Positions 1 through 10,329 of a stretch of DNA of 30,154 nt are shown one piece after another. The stretch lies in NCBI GenBank assembly GCA_000310025.1, contig FN649735.1, positions 2,737,085 to 2,767,238 on the forward strand, written 5' to 3'. The notes under the pieces were generated by a model that was not told the DNA's origin, made no database searches, and saw only the letters and a program-made list of their open reading frames with translations. A program made the translations under genes and the position numbers. Source of the DNA: Ectocarpus siliculosus. Lineage: Eukaryota > Sar > Phaeophyceae > Ectocarpales > Ectocarpaceae. Position 1 is the first letter of the stretch; every line of letters begins with the position of its first letter.

Positions 1-108
1 CGACGAGTATTGAATTGCAAGACGAAGCCCGCGGTACGAACTCCCCCATGCGGTCCGAGCCCCCCTCACAGCGGGAGGAAATCATGACACGCACACAACA
101 CAACACAC

Positions 109-243
109 CTCTTCCTCGGCGTCTTTCTCGTCGAGGCGGCGGCGAAGAGTCGCAACTTCCTCCGACAGTTGCTGGTTCGCCGCCCGCCCACGTCGAATGA
201 CTTCGTGGTTTTGCGCTATGACCGCCGCGGCGTCATGTTCGAT
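109..243 (-). pseudogene. 45-codon coiled-coil exon, inverted copy
   Basis: This is a 135-nt, phase-0 block on the minus strand. It is preceded by CGCCAG and followed by GTGTGTTG, the same splice context as the two direct copies at 890-1024 and 1494-1628. The translation begins IEHDAAAVIAQ and ends LDEKDAEEE. Charged and hydrophobic residues follow a heptad-like spacing typical of coiled coils. The reading frame is intact here, but the companion 22-codon exon in the same inverted unit has a stop, so the unit is called broken. Function is unknown. Confidence 0.6.
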
Positions 244-393
244 CTGGCGACAAGTTAATGTCCACACGGATGTGCAACGCACGTGATGAATGTGGAACCA
301 TCGAAAAGCTTTGAACACGAATTTGGAAAAGGTTGTAGCCGAATTCGCCGGACCAACGATAGCCAGGTCCTGCACTCATTTGCACACATTCAC

Positions 394-459
394 CACTCCC
401 ACCTGCCCAATTTAGACACGTCGGGCGAGCAGGTCTTCGCCGGCAAGCCCCTGTGCCTC
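394..459 (-). pseudogene. 22-codon coiled-coil exon, inverted copy with stop
   Basis: This is the minus-strand counterpart of the direct exons at 668-733 and 1273-1338. It keeps the CAG acceptor, the GTGAATG donor and the 66-nt length. The reading starts EAQGLAGEDLLARRV and then meets TAA where the direct copies have CAG or CAA (Gln). A change of C to T at that codon explains the stop. The exon would truncate any protein using it, so this copy is interpreted as nonfunctional. Confidence 0.6.
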
Positions 460-539
460 CTGATGACATCAATGTTCAACCCGAGATTTCGAAGGTGTGG
501 CTTCGTCTTGGGACTCCTGACTCCTCGGTACACCTAAGG

Positions 540-1897
540 CAAAAGTGTCTTCTGCACCCCCAACCTTCCACGCGTCATCCTCTAGTGATTGCTGCGTGTA
601 CGGCGCTCACCCATCCTGGACCCCGCCCACACCGTCGAAATCTCGGGTTGAACATTGACGTCATCAGGAGGCACAGGGGCTTGCCCGCGAAGACCTGCTC
701 GCCCGACGTGTCCAGATGCGGCAGGTGGGAGAGGTGAATGTGTGTGAATGAGTGCAGGACCTGGCTATCGTTGATCCAGCGACTTCGGCTACATTTTTCC
801 AATGGTCGTGTTCAAAGCTTGTCCATAGTCCTCCACTTATCACGTATGTTGCACATCCGTGTGGATGCGCTCCTGTAACGTTTCGCCAGATCGAACATGA
901 CGCCGCGGCGATCATCGCCCAGAACTACCAAGTCATTCGACGTGGGCGGGCGGCGAACCAGCAACTGTCGGGGGAAGTTGCGACTCTTCGCCGCCTACTC
1001 GACGAGAAAGAGGCCGAGAAAGAGGTGTGTTGTGTTGTGTGCGTGTCAGGATCTCCTCCCGCTGTGAGGGGGGCTCAGACCGCACCCGGGAGTTCGAAGG
1101 TGTGGCTTCGTCTTGGGACTCCATACTCGTCGGTACAGCTAAGGTCAAAGTGTCTTCTGCACCCCCAACCTTCCACGCGTAATCCTCTAGTGATTGCTGC
1201 GTGTACGGCGCTCACCCATCCTTGACCCCGCCCACACCGTCGAAATCTCGGGTTGAACATTGATGTCATCAGGAGGCACAGGGGCTTGCCGGCGAAGACC
1301 TGCTCGCCCGACGTGTCCAAATTCGGCAGGTGGGAGTGGTGAATGTGTGAGAATGAGTGCAGGACCTCCCTATCGTTGATCCAGCGACTTCGGCTACATT
1401 TTCCAATGGTCGTGTTCAAAGCTTTTCGATGGTTCCCCATTCATCACGTGTGTTGCATATCCGTGTGGACGTGCTCCTGTGACTTGTCGCCAGATCGAAC
1501 ACGACCGCGCGGCGGTCATAGCGCAGAAGGATGAGAGCATTCGACGTGGGCGGGCGGCGAACCAGCAACTGTCGGGGGAAGTTGCGACTCTTCGCCGCCT
1601 ACTCGACGAGAAGGAGGCCGAGAAAGAGGTGTGTTGTGTTGTGTGCGTGTCAGGATTTCCTCCCGCTGTGAGGGGGGCTCAGACCGCATGGGGGAGTTCG
1701 TACTGTGGGCTTCGTCTTGGGATTCGATACTCGTCGGTACAGCTAAGGTCAAAGTGTCTTCTGCACCCCCAACCTTCCACGCGTAATCCTCTAGTGATTG
1801 CTGCGTGTACGGCGCTCACCCATCCTTGACCCCGCCCACCCCGCCGAAATCTCGGGTTGAACATTGATGTCATCAGGAGGCACAGGGGCTTGCCGGC
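540..1897 (+). repeat. Direct array of ~605-bp units, each carrying two exons
   Basis: Landmark words recur with 604-605 bp spacing: CGAAATCTCGGG at 636, 1241 and 1845, and GAGGCACAGGGG at 668, 1273 and 1877. The third unit breaks off at about 1897, inside its 22-codon exon, where the sequence becomes unrelated. Each complete unit contains a 66-nt exon, a short intron, a 135-nt exon and a longer intron. Both exons are in phase 0 on both sides, so adding or losing whole units would keep the frame. This is the pattern expected when a coiled-coil rod grows by unequal crossing-over. Confidence 0.85.
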
Positions 1898-2396
1898 GAA
1901 AGGGCCTTTCCCAAGAATTGGAACTCTACCAGGTGGGGTGGCGAAGGGCCTCTCGGGTTGGACTCCCCCCCGAGAGTAATATGCCCATCCGATGAGTCAC
2001 TTTGTGTCGGGTAATGTAAAAGTTGCCAGTGATTTCGATATCCCCGTGAGGAAACTTCCGTTACGCTACGTTTGGAACTCACGCCGTCATACGAGGAAGT
2101 TTAACCACGCGAGCTGGTTCCAAGCGATGCGACAAAAGGTATTGATTTTATAGTTATAAGACGATGTTTGGAATTCCGCTCTCTCAAAAGCAAAAGATCA
2201 CGAGTCTCAAGCGCCAGCAGCACAGCGCTATGCAGAGACAAACGCAGGACGCGACAGCAGCAGTGGCCGCGGCGAAAACCGAGAGCAAGAAGAATAGGTC
2301 GCAAAACTAACAACCGAACTTGACGAGAAGGAGCAGCGCATCTCATTACTCGAAAGGGCCGCGATAACGCTTCAGCAGAATCGTAGGCCTTCGTAA
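668..2396 (+). pseudogene. Coiled-coil gene fragment: repeat exons plus frameshifted 3' end
   Basis: Four exon-like blocks are supported: 668-733, 890-1024, 1273-1338 and 1494-1628. The 66-nt exons read as variants of EAQGLAREDLLARRV. The 135-nt exons read as variants of IEHDAAAIIAQ up to LLDEKEAEKE. All have AG and GT flanks and phase-0 borders, and the encoded segments look coiled-coil. A fifth block, from 1877, is cut by the end of the repeat and reaches a stop soon after. Further on, 2164-2396 encodes more coiled coil in two frames, ending at TAA 2394-2396. No start codon or promoter is identified, because the left part lies in or beyond the inverted copy. The gene may be an active repetitive gene with misassembled units, but the frame breaks favour a relic. 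Cellular role is unknown. Confidence 0.5.
2164..2396 (+). pseudogene. Coiled-coil C-terminal segment with a frame break
   Basis: One frame opens at ATG 2164 and reads a Gln/Lys/Ala-rich helix (KQKITSLKRQQHSAMQRQ, then an Ala-rich stretch) to TAA at 2308-2310. Another frame takes over at about 2298, reading VAKLTTELDEKEQRISLLER and ending at TAA 2394-2396. The two halves join as one coiled coil if one base was lost at about 2293-2298. This looks like the terminal exon of the repeat-built gene upstream, but no splice junction linking them was identified. A sequencing error at the break would restore the frame. Confidence 0.45.
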
Positions 2397-2585
2397 CCTT
2401 TGGTTCCGTGCTTTCCCCTCTGTATCGCCGCAGGAGGGTGGCGACGGAGGCACGGGAGCAGGAAGCGCCGACCCACAATGTCGGTACAGCCGAGACTTCT
2501 TCGACGCTTAGCAGCCACAAGGTGGGGACGGGCAACGCCATATTGACGTACTATCGTCCTGGTTTGGTAGGAGCGTGATTGACCG

Positions 2586-5500
2586 ATGTTGAGGCTTCCA
2601 TGTGCGGCAATGATGCAGCCCGGTAAGTGGCCGATGCAATACGTCGCTCAATTTGTAAACGCAGTTGCCGAGGCGTTGATTGCGCTGGCCTTGGCCTCTA
2701 CCAGCAAGTCGTCCACAATATCAATTTGCAACGTCATATACCGACGCTTCCTGCCTGCGGTTTCGTCTCTGCCGCTGGGGCGCTCGTTTCGTCCGTGCTG
2801 CTTGTGTTTTTGTGCATTGCTGCGTTTGTGCATTGCTGCGTCGGAAATCAGCCCATCCCACTGGCCGGGTATGAGCAAATGTCAAACTACACGCGCCCAG
2901 TCGTCGAGGACGTCAAACCCTGGTGTGATGGCTCCGTAATGGTGGTTGTCGACAATTGTGGCAACTGCTACTCAAGTAGCTGGTTCCTGATTGTCATCCT
3001 GTGGGCCGTGCAGAGTCCGGGAAGGCTCCGTGATTTGATGGGGAAGCTCCAGGACGGGTGCCTCGAGGGAGGGGCATTGTTCGACATTCCGCTGCCCTAC
3101 CAGGTACGGGTTCCTGTCGTCGTGCCCACACCATACAATACGTTTTCTGGTGCCTTTGTGGAACTCATGGTATTCTGTCATCTGAGCTGAAGGAGAACGT
3201 TTGGCTAGGATAGGGCAACTATCGCCACCATCGATGTCTTCTCTGCATGCAACGACTGGGCTGAGCCAGATGAAGTACAACAAGTGTAAGAAATTACATT
3301 GGCGTCTACACGTGCCACCCAGCGACAACCCCGTGGTTGAGGTCGCACCAGTCCTGCCCGACTATTGTCAATACGTTCCATTATCATTTACCACAGGAAA
3401 CATGTGGTCGCGCGTATTTACAAGACGATCAGTTCGTGGTTTTCTACCCCTGGCCACCTCAAGCATTGTCGATATACAGTATCAGATTAGGGTTATTTTT
3501 TTCTTGGGTTGCGTTCCGACAAGGTAGTTCGGCCCCCTGGGGCGCAATAACCCGTCGATAGCAAACCATTGTCCCCGGAAAGTACTTACCAGTAAAACTT
3601 CCTCGCGCTTGCTCCAGGAAACACTGGAGCCGACCTTGGCTTCGGGGTGCACAGAAGTGGCCTCGCTATTATTCTTCTTTGACGTGGTATTTCCCACATA
3701 CGAGATCATCGTCGATCGAGGTCACCGCCGCTACAAAACGACTCGTCGAGCGTGGAGTGGATGGTGAATGTGTGCACCGCATGTTAATCCCTTTCCGCCT
3801 CGCGCCGTCGCCCCCGCCGCCTCCACCCCCACTTCATTGCAGGGGTACGTCAAGGCCGTGTGCGACCTGATCGAGGCCCTGCAGGAGCGCTGGGAGGAAC
3901 GCACAAGATTTGCCAAGGACGACGACCGCGACTACCACGGCGTCCAGGAAGCGGTGGGCCTCGTTAAGATGCTGAAGAAAGTGCCCGGTTCAGCGACAAC
4001 GCCAGCGGCGGGCGGAACCAACGAGGAAACCATGGGGCTTCAGCTCAAGCGGGGGATTGCCATCGTGGCTCGCGCGTTCGACGTATGGTGGGCCAGCCGC
4101 AACGAGTTCTCAGAAATGGTGAGAGCATGTAGAGATTCGAATAAACAGTCGACGTTGGCCTGCCTGCGGTACATTTCGCAACAATGGTAACATTTTCATC
4201 ATCATCAACTCCTACCTCACCCGATCTCATTTCAACCGAACTCGTCGCAGCACATCGTGGCCACCCTTCATCGGTCGATGGAGTTTGATGTTGGGCTCCA
4301 GATCGCCACGAACAACAGTGCGAGAGAAGCGGGGGGAGAACCCCACCCCTCATCCTCCGCGTCGTCTTCCACGGCCGCACCAGACACGATGCGCCCCGCG
4401 TGTAGTCTGGGTTATATTGTTGGGATGGCGATGGAGAGCATAGATACCGACCGCAACGTCAATAGGACGGTGAGTTGCTGTTGCTGTAGCTGACATTGTT
4501 GTCATTTTAACGTCGGTGTGGCCTGCTCTCTCGTTGGTGTTGGTATTGCTCGTGCTGGTGTTGCTGGTGGTATGGTGCCACTGTCACAAAAAGAGGCGAT
4601 TCCTTGGTACCGCCACACGCGAGCACAAGCACCGCACAAAACAGTCAGCGTTCAATCCAGGACTCCGCGGGTTCAGTCCAGACAAAATACATAGTGCTTG
4701 ATTCAAGTCATTTGCTTCTGGATATACGACGGCACTTAGCAAAACGTTCTCCACATGCTTCGCTTGTTGCCGCTCTCATTGACCCTGACCCCTTGGCAAA
4801 GACCCAGATATACGGCAACAACAACAAACGGTAATTGGGTGAAGCGCGAGCGATTGGGGATGCATATGTGTTTCGTCCGCATGGGTTGTTCATCCAACAC
4901 CCTTATTCAAGAAGAATCACCACCCTCACCCACCTGCGAACCCACCCTCCGATCCACAACTACGCCACAACAGGACCTTATGAATATTTTCGATGGGGTT
5001 GCGGAGGCAGCGAGGGTGGACCACATTCACATCGACGGGATGGATGTATGGAAAGACTCGTGCCCGCACTACAACGTGCGGGTGAAGGCCGGCCCTCTAG
5101 CAAACGCCCTCGCGGTCGAGTACGGTCTCGACCTTGGTGAAGGCGATGCCGTCGCCTTTTCCTGGCTTGAGAAGGGCCACCGGTGGCAAGAGGAGAATTC
5201 TATCGGCATCGGGGACTTTATCCGTTCCGAGGAGCTCAAGGAGCTCGAGAAGCTCGAGCGGGAGGTGAGAGAATATGCTACAGATGAGCTAGCCGCCATT
5301 ACGTTTTGTGTCTTCATTGTCCTGTTGAAGTGTTCACTTTTTCTGTCGTTCCTCTAACCCCTGCACTCGAGGCTGCCAAGGGCGTCCCGCAATACCTTGG
5401 AACTCAGCACCTCTTCGACTGCCCCGGCATCTCATCTACCACCCAAACCTACAGTTTGCCATGAACGTATTCGTGCGCTCCGTCGTAAATAATGCACTCC

Positions 5501-6085
5501 TCTGGCTCTCGATAGATTACATGGCACCAAGCAATGCGAAAGAACAGAGCATCCTTCTACGCAACGCCTTGAATCTAAACTCCTCTCGAAATGCGCGTCG
5601 CTGTTTCTTGTATTCGTTGTGCACCGTGCACGTCCATGTCTTCTACCTGTTGTCGGCCTGGATTCAACAACAACGAAACGTCGTATCAGCGGGATGCCAA
5701 CAAGGCAGAAAACCAACCGACCAGCGGAGCCGCCGCCGCTGCTGCACCCTCGCCAGCTTCGAACGGCAACACCGCGCGGTGGCCGCTGTTGAACAGGCAA
5801 ACGAACACCGAAATCGCCTCCGACGAGCTTGTCGCCCGTGCTCTCGCTTCTCACATTAACCAGGAGTTTCTGTTAAAGGAAAAGCAGCAAGTGCAGGCGG
5901 ATGAGGAATACGCGCGTAGCCTAGTTAGCGCTCAACCCACGGAGCAGCAGGCCTCGCAGGCTGCCCAAAAGCGAGGCAGTGCTGAAGAGGACGGCGAGGG
6001 ATGGCAAACTGTGCGTAGGCCAAAGAATCGGCAGAATCAGTCCCGGACAAAGCCACGGCAGCAGCCACCAAGGCAGCCTCCCTAG
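2586..6085 (+). CDS. Multi-exon gene of unknown function, ~497 aa
   Basis: My preferred exons are 2586-2622, 2665-2759, 2852-2941, 3014-3103, 3843-4118, 4251-4469, 4974-5264 and 5690-6085. The first intron is phase 1 (GTAAGT donor) and all the others are phase 0, with pyrimidine-rich AG acceptors. The start is ATG 2586 and the stop TAG 6083-6085. The family is not recognised. The middle exons encode charged helices (CDLIEALQERWEERTRF). Exon 4974-5264 holds a compact segment, HYNVRVKAGPLANALAVEY followed by LDLGEGDAVAFSW, whose spacing weakly recalls ubiquitin-like (SLD-type) folds; this is inference. The last exon has an Ala/Pro linker, a charged helix with two short DEL/DEEYARSL-like motifs, and a basic tail after DGEGWQTVRR. 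The weak points are the 72-nt intron at 2942-3013 (it may be coding), the 739-nt gap 3104-3842 (an extra exon near 3270 is possible), and 5265-5689. No signal peptide or membrane helix is evident. Confidence 0.55.
5372..5464 (+). other. Alternative terminal exon or micro-exon of the 2586-6085 gene
   Basis: After the donor at 5265 (GTGAGA), three acceptors fit the reading phase. Acceptor 5370-5371 gives an exon reading AAKGVPQYLGTQHLF that stops at TGA 5462-5464, a short isoform. Acceptor 5453-5454 lies behind a clear pyrimidine tract and gives a 30-nt exon reading FAMNVFVRSV, ending before the good donor GTAAAT at 5485. Acceptor 5688-5689 skips both and enters the final exon directly. Sequence alone cannot decide; all three keep phase 0. 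Confidence 0.35.
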
Positions 6086-7740
6086 CACACTAACTCTTAA
6101 ACGATACACGCCTAGTCGTCGAGGTTGGTAATTCAATGCAGTGTTTTCCTACACCCCCCAGGCTGTTTACTACACAGTCCGTAGTTGTTGCTCTGCACTT
6201 CGAAGTACGGCCGATGCAAGAAGTAATTGTACTCTTCTCCTGTGCGACTAGGGAGGGAATTTATTTTTTTCCTAAACCTTTATTTGTCGAGTTTGTGCCA
6301 GGCTAGGCCACTGAGGTGTCCGTGGTGCTGTGGAACGCCACACTCATATCTAGGTGTATCATAACAGGACGTGGGTTTTTGTTGGTCTGGACTTCATATG
6401 CAGACCACAAAAGTAATGCGAGCAAGTGTGTTCTCGAACATCATGGATGCTGCTCTGCGTGTCGTGACGTTTCTCTGTGTGACCATGTCCGTGTATCTCT
6501 ACTTTGACACTCGTACGACAACTTGCGTAAACCCCATTACTCTGGGGCATTGCGGATCACCCCCATTCAACTAGCAATTGTCGCTGATCCCAACGAGATG
6601 TGGCCATAGCAGCGCGCGGATAATTTCGTATTGTTTTAGTTGGGACGCCAAGGTTCAGGACTTGGATCGGATGCACTGTGTGATCTGTAGTACTGTAGCA
6701 CGTTGATGAAGCATGTAGAGGCCGGTACTTCACTGATCGGGCTTGGGTTTCGAATGTATTTCAATACTACAACAAACGCCCTTTGGTCCGAGCCCCTTGT
6801 CCCAGACATGCATGCACTGAGGATATCCCTTCAGTGTAGAGCTTCGCTTGGCGGTGGATGGCGAATAATAACAGCTTCGGGATGGGACATAGCGCGTAAT
6901 ATTTACGTACAAATCGCCCACCACCTGATATGTTCACCAAACGGATACGCCTTAAATGCCCGCCGGAGCAGAACCCCGCATCGATTGGGACCATCCAACA
7001 GCGAAACTGACGAAACGAATGTCTCCATAACCTCTCATTACTGTCTGAAATTCCACCACATATGTACGCATGAAGCGGTACATCACGACATGACCGACCG
7101 GTAGGGGGGTTGTTTCCGTGAACCATTGCTCCATCATTTCAGTGCAGATCCCACTCAACTAAAACATACAGTATTGAAGTCGGCTGAATGGTAGGATCAT
7201 GCCAACGTATCGCTTGTTGAGTCGTAAAGCGGTCTGCAGGTGACTCGACTAGTAACAACATGACTGCTTGTCCATGCCTTGAAAGAGCGGCTGGCCAGAA
7301 GCTGTGGCAAACAACTTCAAGCTCGCGTTAGCATTTTCGAGACAACTCATTGATTTACCCACCTCTCGCTATTGATTCTACATACTTCTGAATCGAAGCA
7401 TCTCAGATCACCAACGTATCTTCCAAACCAGGGAGGCAGCAACGGGCAAGTTGGCCGATCAGTGGCATACATAGCCGATTCTTGTTTTTCGGTTGGGCGT
7501 TCAGGTGACGAGACCCATATGATGCCCCCAAAATGCTATGCACCCAGGGGTATGCGAAACAACCTAGGTTAGCGTTGGGTAGATAAGCTCTAAGTTGGTG
7601 TGCCGGCATTGGTGCTACAGTCGGTTGGCGTTGATATTGCAAGATAAATCTTCAATACATGACATGTACGCACGTAAAAACTACTTATCTGAAAAAATAC
7701 TACCAAACTCTGTATGTCGTTGTGGATTGGGTCTCGCGCT
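6086..7740. other. Intergenic stretch without a credible gene
   Basis: This follows the TAG of the upstream gene and should contain its 3' UTR; T-rich runs occur near 6257 and 6285. Only short, compositionally unremarkable ORFs occur, the longest open stretch being about 133 codons at 6703-7104. None has splice context, domain motifs or protein-like composition. GC is visibly lower than in the coding blocks. No tRNA, terminal repeat or transposase motif was seen. Confidence 0.5.
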
Positions 7741-8092
7741 GTGGGCCGTTTCAGCCGCTGATTATTTGGCGGGTAGGGAGACCGGGGCACGCACGGGGGG
7801 CTGCGCGCCGCGTCTCGTCCACGGGGCGGCCGCGGTGGTGGCGCGGTGAGCGTGGGGAGGTGGCGGCGCAACTGTTTGTGGCACACTACTGTAGAACGAC
7901 GCCAAACCGGTGTTGGGGCAAGGCTGCTCTGTTGCGGTGTGGTCCGTTTTAGAACATTTCACGGCTACCAATCCAGTGATTTCCTTTCGCTTGAAGGGAG
8001 ACTGAGACACGCAAGGGCCTGGGCATCGCGTGTCGCGCACGGGGCGGGCACGATCGTGGCGCGGTGAGCGTGCGGAGGGGGCGGCGCAATCA
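7741..8092 (+). repeat. Two diverged direct copies, offset about 200-215 bp
   Basis: GTGGGCCGTTTCAGC at 7741 and GTGGTCCGTTTTAG at about 7938 open two related stretches. Both go on to a GGCACGCACGGG or AGACACGCAAGGG segment, then CACGGGGCGG, then GTGGCGCGGTGAGCGTG, and end in GGCGGCGCAA at about 7870 and 8088. The second copy has extra or diverged sequence after its start, so the offset between matching words varies. No coding potential is convincing. It may be a diverged local duplication or two pieces of a dispersed repeat. Confidence 0.6.
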
Positions 8093-8655
8093 CCCGCTAC
8101 AACAGTCCTGGTACATCTTATTTCACCGAGAATTGGAAATTGCCTTTTCCTGCAACCGCCCCCGTGAGGAACTACGAGAGAGAAGCTACATGTAGGTCTG
8201 AACCAACTGCAACACAACAATGCCAGGCGAATGCACAGGACTGCTGTGACTCGCCAAGGACGGGAGCATGAAAGGTATATCAGTGGCTAGGACCTCGACT
8301 GGTCGTCCTCGGTAGCGCCCCGGACTGTAGGTGTATGTACCCGCTACAGCAAACAAAATAGAGCCGCTCGTTCATCATCATGCGGTTGGTTACGGAACCG
8401 TGAAGGTCATACCGATAGATATAGATAGTGACTACTAGTACCTCGCATAGCGCGAAGAGGGAGTGGAGGATTCCAGAATATCTGTCGTTGATTTCTATTG
8501 ACTTGCGGACCCCTCGGGGCCAGTTTATTTGAGAGTGTACCTTTTTAGGGTAAGTTAACCTGTGACCACGGGAATCGACCGCGTCGAGTGTTGGATCAGT
8601 ACGGACATACGAAGGTACTGGGTAGAGAGAGATCGGAACGGTTTTTAATGTGAAG

Positions 8656-8688
<33 letters not shown>
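8656..8688. repeat. (ACA)n microsatellite
   Basis: About eleven perfect ACA triplets lie in a row, ending in ACACCAACC. In the minus strand this creates a run of valine codons (GTT) in an otherwise unsupported open frame. It is a simple sequence repeat with no sign of a coding role. Confidence 0.95.
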
Positions 8689-10271
8689 CCAACCAGACGA
8701 TAGGAGAGCAAATATCCCCTGTTGCAGCGGTTATTCATCTCCTGATGCGTTGCTCTGGCAAGTTTCTCTCTCGCCTGGGCGGTGAGGGACGGGAGAGGGG
8801 GCAAGGAGCAGGGAGCAGAGGGAAGAGAAGAGATCGCCGAGAAGAGATCGCCGAAAAGAGATCGCACGTTGACACGCCTTCCCTTATTTCCTGGGTGCTC
8901 GCTGGAATGTTGATCTCGGCCAATCAAATCAGTGCCTGAGATCGCGGCAAGTTGGGGTCGTTTCTTCTTGCGAGCGTGCGTCCGTGTGAGCTCAGAGACC
9001 CGTGCCAGCCCACCGACCCCCGGGTTTGAAACATCACGTTGTGGTTCGCTGTGATGCCGTATTGGATTGATTGATTGATTTGGCACATCAAAGACTTAGA
9101 AAGACACCCGTGTAGGCTTCGCCCCTCGCAAACTGGCTCCATCCTTGCCAGAACACGTCGGAGTTCCAAAAAAATATTACACAGCGAGGCAAAACAACGA
9201 AGGCACGCACACTCACGCACTGCATGCATCTCGAACAAAATGTCAGAGGCTTTTGGATAGGGTTAATGCTGTACTTGTAGGGTGGGCACAGGTCGTAGGA
9301 GTATACTGTCATTAGGTATTATTAGAGAGTTTCGGACCAAAAAACAAACTGAAATAAGGAAATATATTTTGAACTAAGCCATCGTTCTGAGGATCGTTCC
9401 TGACAGTCTCGCCAGAAAACCCAAGATAAGGAATAAATAATCAGATTTAACAGCGGAGGGAGGCTCGTTTTGTGGAAAATTTTGCCAACTATTCGATTTA
9501 AGCAACTTTGTTCGAAACAACACATCAGGCACCACACACAACACATCATCAGGCACCACACACACGCACACACAGTCCGCAAGAACATGTCCAGCGGCCG
9601 CCCAAATAAAACCCAGCACCCAGCGCAAAGGCCCTGGAGTTGGCGCGCCACCAACACAAAAAGGGGGAGGCTGCACGGTCAGAAAACCAAGTTGGGGTTG
9701 GTTGTTGCGCGGCTTAAGGTCAGCAACACGCGCCCGTCACACACAGGTTGAGGCAAGGGGGAAGAAAAGCGCCGGAACGAACCGCGGCAACCGACGACGT
9801 AGAGGAGGTGGCAGCACCGCCAGCAAAGGGCGGAGAGGTGGAAGAGCACGCAGTTGTCTTCTGGTGACGCGCCGCAAGAGCATTCTCTGCTTCTACTAGA
9901 GAGAGCGTGTTTGACTTCGATGTGCCCCCGCCCCCCCAAAAACGCCCTCTCCCCAACGCTTGAAATGCGATACACAGCACTTCGTACAGGGCTGCCGGCC
10001 AGTATGTGTACTTCCTGTCGCTGTACTGGTGCGAGTTCGTGTGCTGGGGTTGAGGGGGCCAAACAGACACGCACACGCTTGCATGCACGCATACTCAACA
10101 GCAGTGGGAGCTCTGTGATCAGGGTGCATACATATGTAGTCAACGTATGAATGTGTGGCATGATCGGAGACAAAGTAACAGCATAATAACTGTACAGTCA
10201 GATGATACACGTGGCCGGTGTATCTCTCGCATCAATACTGCCGGGTGGCGGCGCCATGTAATGCTGCCTCT

Positions 10272-10329
10272 GGAGAGAGAGAGCTAGAGAGAGAGAGAGA
10301 AAGAGAGAGAGATAGAGAGAAAGAGAGAG
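10272..10329. repeat. Imperfect (GA)n microsatellite
   Basis: A purine-only GA tract interrupted by single CT, AA and TA steps, about 58 nt. It lies outside any credible gene. Confidence 0.95.

Larger units (their letters stand above)
1..496 (-). repeat. Inverted copy of the ~605-bp exon-bearing repeat
   Basis: Read on the minus strand, this segment matches the repeat units that lie in plus orientation at about 540-1900, from the ATTTCGGG-like edge at about 496 down to the TACTCGTCG segment at the window start. It therefore stands head-to-head with the direct array and probably continues left of the window. It carries minus-strand counterparts of both repeat exons: the 22-codon exon at 459-394 and the 45-codon exon at 243-109, each with AG acceptor and GT donor preserved. 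The 22-codon exon has an in-frame TAA at its sixteenth codon, so this copy cannot be fully coding. It is probably a decaying duplicate. Confidence 0.8.

Noticed and set aside
6703-7104. 133-codon plus-strand frame
   Set aside because: It lies in a lower-GC intergenic region with equally long overlapping frames on the other strand and no motif or splice signal.
8280-9086. 268-codon open frame on the minus strand
   Set aside because: It has no domain-like segment, contains a valine run made by the (CAA)n microsatellite, and its composition resembles translated noncoding DNA.
9679-10173. 164-codon minus-strand frame
   Set aside because: It overlaps several comparable frames on both strands and shows no domain, splice or codon-composition support.
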